DNA of 64,000 nucleotides from CAYMZZ01 sp046297935 (GTDB lineage Bacteria > Bacteroidota > Bacteroidia > Chitinophagales > Chitinophagaceae): NCBI GenBank assembly GCA_046297935.1, contig JBKBHA010000009.1:105925-169924 (forward strand), written 5' to 3'. Position 1 is the stretch's first letter; the number at the start of each line of letters is the position of its first letter. The position numbers and the translations under genes are program-made. Below the pieces are notes generated by a model. That model saw nothing but the letters and a program-made list of their open reading frames with translations, was not told the origin of the DNA and did not search any database. Shown here piece after piece: positions 33,576 through 43,472 of the stretch.

Positions 33576-34289
33576 ATGAAGAATTTTGAACGGATCCCCT
33601 TTTTTTATTTTATAGGATTGCTGCTCTTTGCCATCGTATTAATGGCTTTTGGGTTCCCACTCTTGAATATTTTAAGTACTGTATTGTTCTGGTTGTTACC
33701 AGCCATATTTGCCGGCCTGGGTTTTTTATTGGGTGGCGCAGTGTATGAGTTAGTGATGAAGCCCGCCAGGAGGAAAAGGAAGATTTTTCTTTGGGCTCAT
33801 TCTATTGGCCTTCTCCTTTTTTTGGTTCCTTTTTCAATACTGTTTTATGTGCATCGCAATTCCGAAACGGATATCGCCAACAGCGATGCCAACCATTCTT
33901 TTTTAAGCGATTTTTTTCCAGATACTACAAGGTATATGTGGACTGCTGTCAACAAACTCGAGTCAACATTTTTAAACCCCGATGATTTCAAACTTAGATC
34001 ATTCTCCTCCAGGCAACGCGATACTTTGGTGAATGGAATAACAGATTCCGTTTTCAGTGTTTATTTTGAATACCAGCACTACGATAAAGCGGAACCCCTG
34101 TACTTATCCCGAATTGATGTATTTCGCAACTCAGCCAGTCTTTTGCTTTTCAACGCCGACCCGAAGGAAAACGAAGAATACCAGCTTTGGCGCATGCAGA
34201 ACCGGAAGCAACTAAACAACAGCATGCAGGAAGCAATGGAAACTTTGCGGAAGATCGTGAAGGCGAAAGATCAGCAGAGTATCCAGTAA
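33576..34289 (+). CDS. Hypothetical membrane protein
   Basis: 237 aa from the ATG at 33576; an upstream-open frame of 190 more codons is antisense to the barrel gene and is discounted. Three hydrophobic helices lie near the N-terminus (FYFIGLLLFAIVLMAFGFPL, VLFWLLPAIFAGLGFLLGGA, HSIGLLLFLVPFSILFYVHR). A soluble C-terminal domain of about 140 aa follows, including DTLVNGITDSVFSVYFEYQH. No known family is recognised. Poor ribosome-binding site; stands alone. Confidence 0.65.
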   Translation: MKNFERIPFFYFIGLLLFAIVLMAFGFPLLNILSTVLFWLLPAIFAGLGFLLGGAVYELVMKPARRKRKIFLWAHSIGLLLFLVPFSILFYVHRNSETDIANSDANHSFLSDFFPDTTRYMWTAVNKLESTFLNPDDFKLRSFSSRQRDTLVNGITDSVFSVYFEYQHYDKAEPLYLSRIDVFRNSASLLLFNADPKENEEYQLWRMQNRKQLNNSMQEAMETLRKIVKAKDQQSIQ

Positions 34290-34496
34290 GTGCCCGTTTC
34301 AGGCAAACAAACCAGCCATAACAAAGTTTTAGACATGTGAAGTGGGGTAATGCACAGCTCGCCCAAAAGAAATGCAAAACGCGCCGGGCCCTCGGTTCCA
34401 GATGTGCAATCTAGCCAGAATCCCAACGCGTTTGCAGGGTGAAGGTAATAATTCCCAGGCAAAGGCTTACTTTTAAAACAGCACTACTGCAAGCAA

Positions 34497-34775
34497 ATGA
34501 GCCATATCAAAAATATTGAACTATTAACAACTTTATCCGAAGAGGATCGTGTACTCCTGGAATTAACAGCCCTGGTACATAAGCAAAATTTCGCCACTAC
34601 ATACAAAGTGCTGGAGCTAACATCAGATATTCTCGCCATTTCAGTGAAGCAATACCAACATTGGAGAAGTGATTATTTTACAAGCGCGCAATTGAATGAG
34701 ATGACAAAAGGAATGTTCAGGCCATTTTTCCCCGATCACCAGATACATACCCGTCCTTATCCATTCAACCCTTAA
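34497..34775 (+). CDS. Small hypothetical protein
   Basis: 92 aa, soluble, starting MSHIKNIELLTTLSEEDRVL. Mostly helical in composition, ending HTRPYPFNP. No motif or family recognised. Codon use looks ordinary for the window. It sits alone at the left border of the restriction locus, 208 nt after the preceding membrane protein gene. Confidence 0.5.
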   Translation: MSHIKNIELLTTLSEEDRVLLELTALVHKQNFATTYKVLELTSDILAISVKQYQHWRSDYFTSAQLNEMTKGMFRPFFPDHQIHTRPYPFNP

Positions 34776-34854
34776 GCATCCTCTTGATTTTTGCCTATTA
34801 AGAAACAATCAGAAATTTCGAGAAATGCCTCTTCCCTAATCAATTCGATCCTAT

Positions 34855-35133
34855 TCATCCTCCCATCCTATTAATCCTAGTCAGCACACCCACCGCCTCC
34901 ACCATCAGCTGCAAAAACTCATACCCAAACAAGAGTTCATTCCGTTTCTCCGCCGAATCGGCCACCAGCTCGTTGGTAATGGCGCCCTTGGCCATCATCC
35001 ACAATTCATCCCGCGCACCTTCAATGCCATTGCAGGAAAAATATTCATCAATAATAGCCCAGGCGGCTTCGGGCGATTGCTCGCGGCGTAGGCGGGTTTG
35101 GAGGTTGGCAAGTTTGCCGGGTAGGGAGTTCAT
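34855..35133 (-). CDS. Small helical hypothetical protein
   Basis: 92 aa (MNSLPGKLANLQTRLRREQS), likely all-helical, with PEAAWAIIDEYFSCNGIEGA and RNELLFGYEFLQLMVEAVGV. I do not recognise the family. It is transcribed divergently from the HTH regulator at 35316. The shared 180-nt intergenic region holds two CTATC/GATAG inverted repeats, so both genes may respond to the same regulator. Confidence 0.6.
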   Translation of the reverse strand: MNSLPGKLANLQTRLRREQSPEAAWAIIDEYFSCNGIEGARDELWMMAKGAITNELVADSAEKRNELLFGYEFLQLMVEAVGVLTRINRMGG

Positions 35134-35184
35134 AGAAGAAAGTTTATAAGTTTAATCGAAAAGAATCGCAAACGGCAATGTTGG

Positions 35185-35299
35185 CTATCCAATCGATAGT
35201 TATAGAATATCCTACACAATTTATGGAAATTCAAACGCCATTCCAAATATTCCGACGTTTTTCCATAAATATTTATCTTTCAACTATCGCTTTTGATAG
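35185..35299. promoter_or_regulatory. Two CTATC/GATAG inverted repeats before the HTH gene
   Basis: CTATC-N5-GATAG at 35185-35199 and CTATC-N6-GATAG at 35284-35299, about 100 bp apart; the second ends 16 nt before the HTH start codon. Paired symmetric sites upstream of a small HTH gene are what controller (C) proteins of restriction systems use for autoregulation. That the HTH protein binds them is inferred. Confidence 0.45.
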
Positions 35300-35315
35300 A
35301 AAAACCTACTAATCA

Positions 35316-35528
35316 ATGACTAAACTGGGGGATTATTTGGCGCAGCGTTCGGTTAACAAATCGGAGGTGGCGAGGAAGACGGGGCTTTCACGAGCGCGAT
35401 TGAATGAATTAACGCTCAGCGAACGAAGCCACCTGAGGGCCGAGGAATTGTATTTGATAGCCCTCGCCATTGGAGTAAAACCCGCCGAACTACTGGAAGC
35501 TTTGTATGGTGATATCCAACTCCGGTGA
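35316..35528 (+). CDS. Small HTH regulator (XRE type), possible RM controller
   Basis: 70-aa single-domain helix-turn-helix protein: KLGDYLAQRSVNKSEVARKT, GLSRARLNELTLSERSHLRA, EELYLIALAIGVKPAELLEA. The size and layout match XRE/Cro-type regulators including controller proteins of restriction-modification systems. It lies 108 nt upstream of hsdR in the same direction and behind two symmetric repeats. It probably times expression of the restriction genes; this is inferred from context. Confidence 0.85.
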   Translation: MTKLGDYLAQRSVNKSEVARKTGLSRARLNELTLSERSHLRAEELYLIALAIGVKPAELLEALYGDIQLR

Positions 35529-35636
35529 AAAAACCCGGCCAGTCCGATCATTTTCACCCTTGGCATTCTTGGCGACAACAACAAAATAAATTAGGTTTAC
35601 CCCATACCTTATACCCTGAAAATTCCAAACTGTATT

Positions 35637-38612
35637 ATGAGCGCTGTAGTTAAAGAACCGGATATTGAATATGGCTTTGTGGGTCAGCTCACCGACCTTA
35701 AATATGTGTATCGACCCGATATACGCGACCGCAAAGCGCTGGAACAAAATTTCCGCAACAAATTTGAATCACTCAACCGCGTGAAGCTAAGTGATGCGGA
35801 ATTTGCCCGCCTGCGCGATGAAATTATTACACCCGATGTATTTCAGGCTTCCAAAACACTTCGCCAACTCAATACTTTTGTTCGGGAGGATGGCACACCC
35901 CTTCACTTCTCCCTGGTGAACCTCAATGATTGGTGCAAGAACGAATACGAAGTGATCAATCAGCTGCGGATGAACACTGAGAACAGCAGCCATCGCTATG
36001 ATGTGATCCTGCTGATTAATGGTGTACCCGTTGTACAAATTGAACTGAAGACACTCCAGATCAGTCCCCGCCGGGCCATGCAGCAGATAGTTGACTATAA
36101 GAATGATGCGGGAAACGGTTATGGCAACTCGTTGCTTTGTTTTATGCAGTTGTTTATTGTCAGCAACCGCAGTTCTACCTATTATTTCAGCAACAACCGG
36201 CAGCAGCATTTTAATTTCAATGCCGAAGAGCAATTTTTGCCGGTATATAAATGGGCAACAGAAAGCAATAAGAAGGTTGAAAACCTTTATGATTTTACCG
36301 AGAAATTTCTGGCCAAATGTAATCTCGGCGAAATGATCAGCCGCTATATGGTGCTGGTGGAAAGTGAACAGAAAATACTCGTGATGCGTCCTTACCAGAT
36401 CTATGCGGTAAAAGCGATTGTGGAATGCATCAATCAAAATCGGGGCAATGGCTATATCTGGCATACCACCGGCAGTGGTAAAACGCTTACTTCTTTCAAA
36501 GCATCTACCCTACTGAAAGACAAGCCGGAGATTGAGAAATGTTTGTTTGTAGTAGATCGCAAAGACCTTGACCGGCAAACCCGTGAAGAATTTAACCGCT
36601 TCCAGGAAGGTTGTGTGGAAGAAAACACCAATACCGAAACCCTGGTGCGGCGCATGCTAAGCGAAAGCAAAGCCGACAAAGTAATTGTTACTACCATTCA
36701 AAAGCTGGGGCTGGCGCTGGATCCTGCCAATAAACAATTCAAAGACCGCCTGCTTCCGTTGCGCAATAAGAGGCTGGTATTTATTTTCGATGAATGTCAC
36801 CGCTCGCAGTTTGGCGAAAACCATCAGGCCATTAAAGAGTTTTTTCCAAAGGCCCAGCTTTTTGGTTTTACGGGTACACCCATTTTTGAAGACAATTCCA
36901 ACTACCTGCAGCGCGATGGGGAAGAAGCTTCTTATCGGACTACCCGCGATATTTTCCAAAAGGAATTGCATGCGTATACAATCACACACGCCATTGAAGA
37001 TCGGAACGTACTCCAGTTTCATATTGATTACTATCGCGGCGAAGGCGACTATAAAGCCAAACCCGGCGAAGCCATTGCCCAGCAGGCCGTGGTAGAAGAG
37101 ATATTGAAGAAACATGATGCCGCCACCAATGGTCGCCGCTTCAATGCCATACTGGCTACCGCTTCCATCAATGATGCCATAGCCTATTACAACCTGTTTA
37201 AAGATATACAGGTAAGAAGAGCTGCCACGGAAGAAGACTACCGGCCGCTCAACATAGCCTGTGTGTTTTCGCCCCCGGCGGAGGGAAACAAAGATGTACA
37301 ACAGCTACAGGAAGACCTGCACCAGGAAAAGGCAGATAACAAAGTGGCGCCTGAAGAAAAAAAGATAGCCCTCAAATCGATTATTGAAGGGTATAACAAA
37401 CAGTATGGCAGCAACCATAGCATCAACGAATTTGATCAGTATTATCAGGATGTGCAGCAGCGTATAAAAGATCATAAATATCCCAATGCCGACTATGCTG
37501 CCAACAACAAGATCGATATCGTGATTGTGGTGGATATGTTGCTCACGGGCTTCGACAGCAAATACCTGAACACTTTGTACGTTGACAAGAATCTAAAATA
37601 CCATGGGCTGATACAGGCATTTAGCCGTACCAACAGGGTATTGAACGATAGCAAGCCCTATGGCACCATTATCGACTTCCGAGGTCAGCAACCGGCCGTA
37701 GACGATGCCATTGAATTGTTTAGCGGCGAGAAAAAGGATGCGGCCCGCGAAATATGGCTGGTAGAATCGGCACCGGCGGTTATTCAACATTACGAAGCCG
37801 CCGTAAAAGACCTGAACGACTTTATGCAGGCCGAGGGGCTGGAATGCAAACCCGAAGAAGTGAGCAACCTGCGGGGCGATATTGCCCGTGCAGGATTCAT
37901 CGAAAAATTTAAAGAGGTGCAGCGTCTCAAAACCCAGCTTGATCAGTATACCGACCTTAAGCCGGAGGAAGTAGAAAAAATAGACAGTTTGTTGCTGCCT
38001 GATGATCTTCGCTCCTTCCGCAGCCAGTATCTGGAAACGGCTAAGCGGTTAAAAGATATACAGGAACGGGAAGGCGATAAGGCCGACCCTAAACTGCAGC
38101 AGCTCGATTTTGAATTTGTGCTTTTTGCTTCGGCCACCATCGACTACGACTATATCATGCGCCTGATTGCCCGCAATATGGACCGGCCGGCAGCTAAGCA
38201 GAAGATGACCATGGAGCAGATCATTCACCTGCTAAGCAGCAGCGCCAACCTGCTCGATGAGCGGGAAGACCTGATTGCCTATATCCGCACAGTCGATTTC
38301 AGCAGTGGGCAAACCGAAGAGCAGATCAAAAAGGGTTATGAGCATTTTAAAGAAGCTAAAACCAACGCTGCTTTAGCTGCGATAGCCGAAGAGCATGGGT
38401 TGGACATAAAAGCATTGAAGAGTTTTGTAACCGGTATATTGAACCGGATGATATTTGACGGTGAGCAACTCAACGAATTGCTGGCACCACTGGAGCTGGG
38501 TTGGAAAGCCCGCAGCCAGAAAGAACAGGAACTGATGAATGCGCTGATACCCGAGCTGAAAAGGCAAGCGGCCGGCCGAGAGATTTCGGGATTGAGTGCT
38601 TATGAAAATTAA
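35637..38612 (+). CDS. hsdR: Type I restriction enzyme, R subunit
   Basis: 991-aa motor and nuclease subunit. The N-terminal PD-(D/E)XK nuclease is visible in DVILLINGVPVVQIELKTLQ. The SF2 translocase motifs are HTTGSGKTLTSFKA (Walker A, about residue 279), VFIFDECHRSQFG (DECH), FGFTGTPIFED, and LLTGFDSKYLN / LIQAFSRTNRVL (motifs V-VI). The C-terminal helical region mediates assembly with HsdM/HsdS. TAATG overlap with hsdS shows one operon. All motifs are intact, so restriction should be active. Confidence 0.95.
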   Translation: MSAVVKEPDIEYGFVGQLTDLKYVYRPDIRDRKALEQNFRNKFESLNRVKLSDAEFARLRDEIITPDVFQASKTLRQLNTFVREDGTPLHFSLVNLNDWCKNEYEVINQLRMNTENSSHRYDVILLINGVPVVQIELKTLQISPRRAMQQIVDYKNDAGNGYGNSLLCFMQLFIVSNRSSTYYFSNNRQQHFNFNAEEQFLPVYKWATESNKKVENLYDFTEKFLAKCNLGEMISRYMVLVESEQKILVMRPYQIYAVKAIVECINQNRGNGYIWHTTGSGKTLTSFKASTLLKDKPEIEKCLFVVDRKDLDRQTREEFNRFQEGCVEENTNTETLVRRMLSESKADKVIVTTIQKLGLALDPANKQFKDRLLPLRNKRLVFIFDECHRSQFGENHQAIKEFFPKAQLFGFTGTPIFEDNSNYLQRDGEEASYRTTRDIFQKELHAYTITHAIEDRNVLQFHIDYYRGEGDYKAKPGEAIAQQAVVEEILKKHDAATNGRRFNAILATASINDAIAYYNLFKDIQVRRAATEEDYRPLNIACVFSPPAEGNKDVQQLQEDLHQEKADNKVAPEEKKIALKSIIEGYNKQYGSNHSINEFDQYYQDVQQRIKDHKYPNADYAANNKIDIVIVVDMLLTGFDSKYLNTLYVDKNLKYHGLIQAFSRTNRVLNDSKPYGTIIDFRGQQPAVDDAIELFSGEKKDAAREIWLVESAPAVIQHYEAAVKDLNDFMQAEGLECKPEEVSNLRGDIARAGFIEKFKEVQRLKTQLDQYTDLKPEEVEKIDSLLLPDDLRSFRSQYLETAKRLKDIQEREGDKADPKLQQLDFEFVLFASATIDYDYIMRLIARNMDRPAAKQKMTMEQIIHLLSSSANLLDEREDLIAYIRTVDFSSGQTEEQIKKGYEHFKEAKTNAALAAIAEEHGLDIKALKSFVTGILNRMIFDGEQLNELLAPLELGWKARSQKEQELMNALIPELKRQAAGREISGLSAYEN

Positions 38613-39940
38613 TGAAGATTAGCATGAAGATGAATAAAAATATACCTGAGCTCAGGTTTCAGGAGTTTAAGGGGAGTGGGGAATGGCAAATTAAAGAACT
38701 GGGTGAGTTGGCAGAGGAACTTTCGCATAAAGTAGGCTCAAGAAAGTATAAATTCATGAGCATTACATCTGGCAAAGGATTAGTATCTCAGGTTGAAAAA
38801 TTTGGAAGAGAGATCGCTGGTTCATCATATCGAAATTACATCGTTCTACGAAAGGGGGATTTTGCGTACAATAAAAGCTCAACGAAAATGTACCCTGAAG
38901 GTGAAATTGCAAGACTTGAAACAGAGGAACATGGCGCCGTACCGAACAGCATATTTACATGCTTCCGCTTTGATGAGGAAAGAGTATTGAGCGATTTCGC
39001 AAAATTTCCTTTCATGAAGAATGTGCATGGAAAATGGTTGAGGAAGTTCATATCAGTCGGCGCTAGAGCGAATGGCGCTTTACAAGTAAATACTAAAGAT
39101 TTATTTTGCCTCCCTTTTGCTTTTCCCAGCTTGCCTGAGCAACAAAAAATCGCCGACTGCCTTTCTTCTTTAGATGATTTGTTGAAAGCCGAAACAGAAA
39201 AGCTGGAAGCGCTTCGTGCGCATAAAAAGGGGCTGATGCAACAATTATTTCCCGCAGAAGGCGCGCGCACGCCCGCGTTTCGGTTTCCTGAGTTCAGGGG
39301 GAGTGGGGATTGGGAAAGTTCCAGTTTTGGGAAGCTGTTTTCTTTTAAAACTACAAATTCATTTTCCCGAGATCATCTCAATTACGAGTCTGGTCATGCA
39401 AAGAATATTCACTACGGCGACATCCATAAGAAATTCTCTAGTCATTTTGATATATCTAAGGAAGTTGTACCATACATTAATGTCGGTATTTCACTTGATC
39501 GAATTAAGGAAGAAAGTTACTGTAGGGAAGGAGATTTAGTGTTTGCGGATGCTTCAGAAGATGTGCAGGATATTGGCAAATGCATTGAATTAATCAGTTT
39601 AAACGGCGAAAAAATCTTAGCTGGGTTACATACTATTCTAGCAAGGCCATTGGAACGAAAACTTGCCATAGGATTTGGCGGTTTTTTGTTTATGGCACCA
39701 AAATTTAGACTACAACTTCAAAGGGAGTCTCAAGGGACAAAGGTCTTGGGTATTTCTGCCACCAGATTATCAAATCTTGAGGTTCTTTATCCAACGTCTC
39801 TAAAGGAACAGGAAAAAATCACCGACAGCCTTCTTGCAGCAGACAAGCTCATTAAGGAACAATCTACCAAACTCGAACAAATGCACCTACATAAAAAAGG
39901 CCTGATTCAAGGACTTTTTCCTTATTCATATAACGAATAG
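38612..39940 (+). CDS. hsdS: Type I restriction enzyme, S (specificity) subunit
   Basis: 442 aa with two target-recognition domains, each introduced by a near-repeat (LRFQEFKGSGEWQ near the start and FRFPEFRGSGDWE near residue 225) and followed by a conserved helix (LPEQQKIADCLSSLDDLLKA ... AHKKGLMQQLFP and LKEQEKITDSLLAADKLIKE ... LHKKGLIQGLFP). The helices set the spacing of the bipartite target. Either ATG 38612 or the later ATGs at 38624/38630 could be the start. The recognised DNA sequence cannot be predicted. Base composition falls inside the TRDs relative to hsdR. Confidence 0.93.
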   Translation: MKISMKMNKNIPELRFQEFKGSGEWQIKELGELAEELSHKVGSRKYKFMSITSGKGLVSQVEKFGREIAGSSYRNYIVLRKGDFAYNKSSTKMYPEGEIARLETEEHGAVPNSIFTCFRFDEERVLSDFAKFPFMKNVHGKWLRKFISVGARANGALQVNTKDLFCLPFAFPSLPEQQKIADCLSSLDDLLKAETEKLEALRAHKKGLMQQLFPAEGARTPAFRFPEFRGSGDWESSSFGKLFSFKTTNSFSRDHLNYESGHAKNIHYGDIHKKFSSHFDISKEVVPYINVGISLDRIKEESYCREGDLVFADASEDVQDIGKCIELISLNGEKILAGLHTILARPLERKLAIGFGGFLFMAPKFRLQLQRESQGTKVLGISATRLSNLEVLYPTSLKEQEKITDSLLAADKLIKEQSTKLEQMHLHKKGLIQGLFPYSYNE

Positions 39941-39947
39941 ACATATC

Positions 39948-41159
39948 ATGTCAGCAGCTTTGCATTTTAATACGTTGCCGGAACTCGCAGAAAAGTTTCG
40001 AAATGATTTGGAAGAGCAGGATTTCATTTTGCTTTATGCCTACAATGGCATCGGTAAGACGCGCCTTTCCATGGCTTTTAAGGATAAGGGAAAAGTGGGT
40101 GGAGAAGATAACCGTGACACTCTTTATTTTAATGCATTTACCGAAGATCTTTTTTATTGGGATAATGATCTGCCGGGAGACAGTGAGCGGAAGTTGATGA
40201 TTAATTCAGACTCTAATTTTTTTAATGGTTTTCGCGAGTTAGCACTGGAGGAAAAGATATTTTCATATCTAGAGCGGTACGCAACATTCGATTTCAAAAT
40301 TAACTATGAGGACTGGTTAATCACTTTTGACAAAGACGATCAAGCCCACATAAAAATTTCGAGGGGAGAAGAAACGATTTTTAAGTGGTGTATTTTCCTG
40401 GCAATATGTGAGCTGGTTATTGAAGAGGCGGGCAGTTATAATTGGGTAGAATATGTTTACATCGATGATCCTATTTCATCCCTCGACGAACATAATACCA
40501 TTGCCGTAGCCTGCGACCTCGCTACTCTCTTGAAAAGGGGGCAAGGACGAATCAAGACAGTCATTTCTTCACACCATATTCTGTTCTATAATGTCATATC
40601 GAATGAACTAAAGAGCCAATCGCATCGAAAATATTTTTTGTCCAAAAACGGAGCCGGAGGGTATTCAATCCGCAAGACAAACGATACGCCATACTTCCAC
40701 CATGTTGCCTCGCTTAGTGAACTCAAGCAGGTCATGGTTTCGGGTCAGGTAAAAACCTACCATTTCAATATGCTCAGAAGCATCATGGAAAAAACGTCGT
40801 CGTTTTTTGGTTATCATGAATTTAGCCGATGCCTTCATGGAATAGACGATGAGGTGCTTTTCAATCGCGCACTCAACCTCCTTAGCCACGGAAAATATTC
40901 CATTTACGAGCCAGTAGAGATGAGCGACGACAATAAAGAATTGTTCCAACGGGTGATGCAAGGTTTTTTGGATAAATATGAATTCCACTTGCCCATCTTG
41001 TTGGAAGAACCCGGCGAAGTTGAAGCCTCAAATGAGGTTGTGGCTGAAATCGTCGCCGGACAAGGGCGTATGGAGATTGTTGTCCCGCCGACGGCAGGAG
41101 CCGATGCCGATACGAATCAGTCAAACGACGGTGTAGGTATGTCCTCAGCCAATAGCTAA
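39948..41159 (+). CDS. PrrC-like candidate anticodon nuclease (AAA_13 ATPase)
   Basis: 403 aa, close to PrrC length. The N-terminal NTPase part has a Walker A variant AYNGIGKT (residues 31-38) and the AAA_13-type Walker B/D-loop VYIDDPISSLDEHNT (about 170-184). The C-terminal part contains R277-x3-E281 in MLRSIMEKTSSFF and H314 in LLSHGKYS, matching the Arg-x3-Glu ... His spacing of the PrrC/RloC nuclease triad. PrrC sits within a type I RM operon and cleaves tRNA when a phage disables the enzyme. Position between hsdS (7 nt) and hsdM fits that role. The nuclease call rests on motif spacing and context. Confidence 0.75.
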   Translation: MSAALHFNTLPELAEKFRNDLEEQDFILLYAYNGIGKTRLSMAFKDKGKVGGEDNRDTLYFNAFTEDLFYWDNDLPGDSERKLMINSDSNFFNGFRELALEEKIFSYLERYATFDFKINYEDWLITFDKDDQAHIKISRGEETIFKWCIFLAICELVIEEAGSYNWVEYVYIDDPISSLDEHNTIAVACDLATLLKRGQGRIKTVISSHHILFYNVISNELKSQSHRKYFLSKNGAGGYSIRKTNDTPYFHHVASLSELKQVMVSGQVKTYHFNMLRSIMEKTSSFFGYHEFSRCLHGIDDEVLFNRALNLLSHGKYSIYEPVEMSDDNKELFQRVMQGFLDKYEFHLPILLEEPGEVEASNEVVAEIVAGQGRMEIVVPPTAGADADTNQSNDGVGMSSANS

Positions 41160-41279
41160 TGGTTATTATTCCAGAATTGCTTTTCATCATCGCTTTCATC
41201 CGCATTCTTTAAATTGACCGTAAGTTCATTGCTTGATTCATTATCTTGCGATCATACTATTTTTCTTTTTTTACCAACT

Positions 41280-42884
41280 ATGACTGCCACCGAACAACAA
41301 CAACTGGGTAAAACGCTTTGGGCCATTGCCGATGATTTGCGTGGGGCCATGAATGCCGACGATTTTCGGGATTATATGCTAAGTTTTCTGTTTCTCCGTT
41401 ACCTGAGCGACAATTACGAGGCTGCTGCCAGAAAAGAGCTTGGCAAGGATTATCCTCAACTTGAAGAGGGTGACCGGCGTTCGCCACTGGCTAGTTGGTA
41501 TAAAAACAATAAGGCCGATATCAAGGATTTTGAGAAGCAGATGCGCCGCAAAGTTCATTATGTAATAGAGCCCGATTACCTGTGGAGCAATATTGCCGAT
41601 ATGGCCCGCAATCAAAACCCCGACCTGCTGCGTACCCTGGAGAAGGGCTTTAAGTTTATTGAAGAGCAGAGTTTCGAAAGCAATTTTCAGGGCTTGTTTT
41701 CCGAAATCAATCTGAGTTCCGATAAGTTGGGGAAAGCCTACCCCGAGCGCAATAACCGCTTATGCATAATTATTCAAAAGATTGCTGAAGGCATTGCCAA
41801 ATTCTCCACCAACACCGATATACTGGGCGATGCTTATGAATACCTGATTGGCCAGTTTGCCGCCGGTTCCGGTAAAAAAGCGGGAGAGTTTTATACCCCT
41901 CAGCAAATCTCTACCATCCTCTCCGAAATAGTGGTACTCGATAGCCAGGATCCGGCTCTTGGAAAGAAGGCCAGGCTGAGCAATATCCTGGACTTTGCTT
42001 GTGGTTCCGGTTCGCTGTTGCTGAATGTGCGGAGGCATATGGGTGCGCACGGCATCGGTAAAATCTACGGGCAGGAAAAAAATATTACTACCTACAACCT
42101 GGCGCGGATGAACATGCTGCTGCATGGTGTAAAGGATACCGAGTTTGAAATATTTCATGGCGATACCCTGCCAAATGAGTGGCCCCTGCTAAGGGAAATG
42201 AACCCTGCGAAAAAGATTGAGTTTGATGCCGTCGTAGCCAATCCCCCCTTTAGCTATCGCTGGGAACCAACAGAAGTATTAAGTGAAGATTTTCGATTTA
42301 AGAATTATGGCCTGGCTCCTAAGTCGGCCGCCGATTTTGCCTTCCTGCTGCATGGCTTTCATTTCCTGAGCAACAATGGCACCATGGCCATCATTCTGCC
42401 GCATGGTGTACTGTTCCGCGGCGGTGCCGAAGAACGGATTCGCACCAAACTGCTGAAGGACAATCATATTGACGCCGTCATCGGCCTTCCCTCCAACTTA
42501 TTCTTTTCCACCGGCATCCCGGTTTGCATTATTGTATTGAAGAAATGCAAAAAATTCGATGATGTTCTGTTCATCAACGCCTCCGAGCATTTTGAAAAAG
42601 GCAAGCGGCAAAATGCCCTAACCGATGCCCATATCGAGCGCATTGTGGAAACCTACAAGAACCGCAGCGATCATGACCGTTATGCCCGTAAAGTGTCGCT
42701 CGATGAAATTGAGCAGAACGGCTACAACCTCAATATTTCCCGCTACGTAAACACCTCCATCGAAGAAGAAAAGATCGACTTAAAAGCAGTAAATCAACGA
42801 CTTGTTGAAATCGACAGCAAAATCCAGGAAGCTCGGGACCGGCATAATCGTTACCTGGATGAGTTGGGGTTGCCGAGGATATGA
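41280..42884 (+). CDS. hsdM: Type I DNA methyltransferase, M subunit
   Basis: 534 aa from the ATG at 41280 (MTATEQQQLGKTLWAIADDL); the longer frame adds a non-homologous-looking leader. The N-terminal helical HsdM domain precedes the N6-adenine methyltransferase core with SAM motif LDFACGSGSLLLNV (about residue 236) and catalytic NPPFSYRW (about residue 320). IGLPSNLFFSTGIPVCIIVL is the usual following block. It methylates adenine in the site read by HsdS. It is the last gene of the locus, 120 nt after the nuclease-like gene, giving the unusual order R-S-nuclease-M. Confidence 0.95.
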   Translation: MTATEQQQLGKTLWAIADDLRGAMNADDFRDYMLSFLFLRYLSDNYEAAARKELGKDYPQLEEGDRRSPLASWYKNNKADIKDFEKQMRRKVHYVIEPDYLWSNIADMARNQNPDLLRTLEKGFKFIEEQSFESNFQGLFSEINLSSDKLGKAYPERNNRLCIIIQKIAEGIAKFSTNTDILGDAYEYLIGQFAAGSGKKAGEFYTPQQISTILSEIVVLDSQDPALGKKARLSNILDFACGSGSLLLNVRRHMGAHGIGKIYGQEKNITTYNLARMNMLLHGVKDTEFEIFHGDTLPNEWPLLREMNPAKKIEFDAVVANPPFSYRWEPTEVLSEDFRFKNYGLAPKSAADFAFLLHGFHFLSNNGTMAIILPHGVLFRGGAEERIRTKLLKDNHIDAVIGLPSNLFFSTGIPVCIIVLKKCKKFDDVLFINASEHFEKGKRQNALTDAHIERIVETYKNRSDHDRYARKVSLDEIEQNGYNLNISRYVNTSIEEEKIDLKAVNQRLVEIDSKIQEARDRHNRYLDELGLPRI

Positions 42885-43472
42885 TGAGTATTGGTACAGA
42901 AAATTGAGACGTATAGTCCCGCTATTTCCTTCAATGGCAAAAGCGAATGACATATTTTAGGCAAGAAATTCAAGTTGTGTGTGGGCCGAGTTTTTTAGAT
43001 GATTTGTCCGTCGAGTATGCACCCTGAATATTCGATGATTACGAAATCCACTATTATGAAATTCGATTGCATAGGTTAATTCACCGCATCTTAATCTCAA
43101 CATCTTCGGGATCACACTACACTGCCTGCCTTTTCCTTTTTTGGCCGTTCTTACGCTATTTTTACGGGAAGCCGTATTTGCCCCATCTTTTTTCTACGCC
43201 AAATTCTAAACTTTCGATTAGCGCTCTTTCTGATTAAAAATCTTCGTAAGTTGTATAAAATTGGATTTACATCGGAAATTGTTCAAATAGTAAAATGAGT
43301 AATGCTTGAATTCCTGACCTTGTACATGCTCCGTTTGTAACTAAGGAAATCCGCTTCAAATTCTGTTTAAAAAGCCGACCACAACGATAAGAGCATTTAG
43401 AAATATCTTGATCCCCTTTTTTGACCCACTTAACACCAAATCTACCAGCCTTTTCAAAACGATTTGTTACTT
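42885..43472. other. AT-rich non-coding junction
   Basis: 588 nt between hsdM and the next gene with no credible ORF, no dispersed ATCTGYG repeat and no clear hairpin. It is visibly more AT-rich than sequence to the left and marks the start of the compositionally distinct part of the defence island. Decayed sequence or a long leader are both possible. Confidence 0.6.

Noticed and set aside
39948..41159. Ordinary ABC or SMC-like ATPase unrelated to defence
   Set aside because: PrrC-like length, IDDPISSLD element and R-x3-E ... H spacing, and position inside the hsd operon, make the anticodon-nuclease family a better fit, though unproven.
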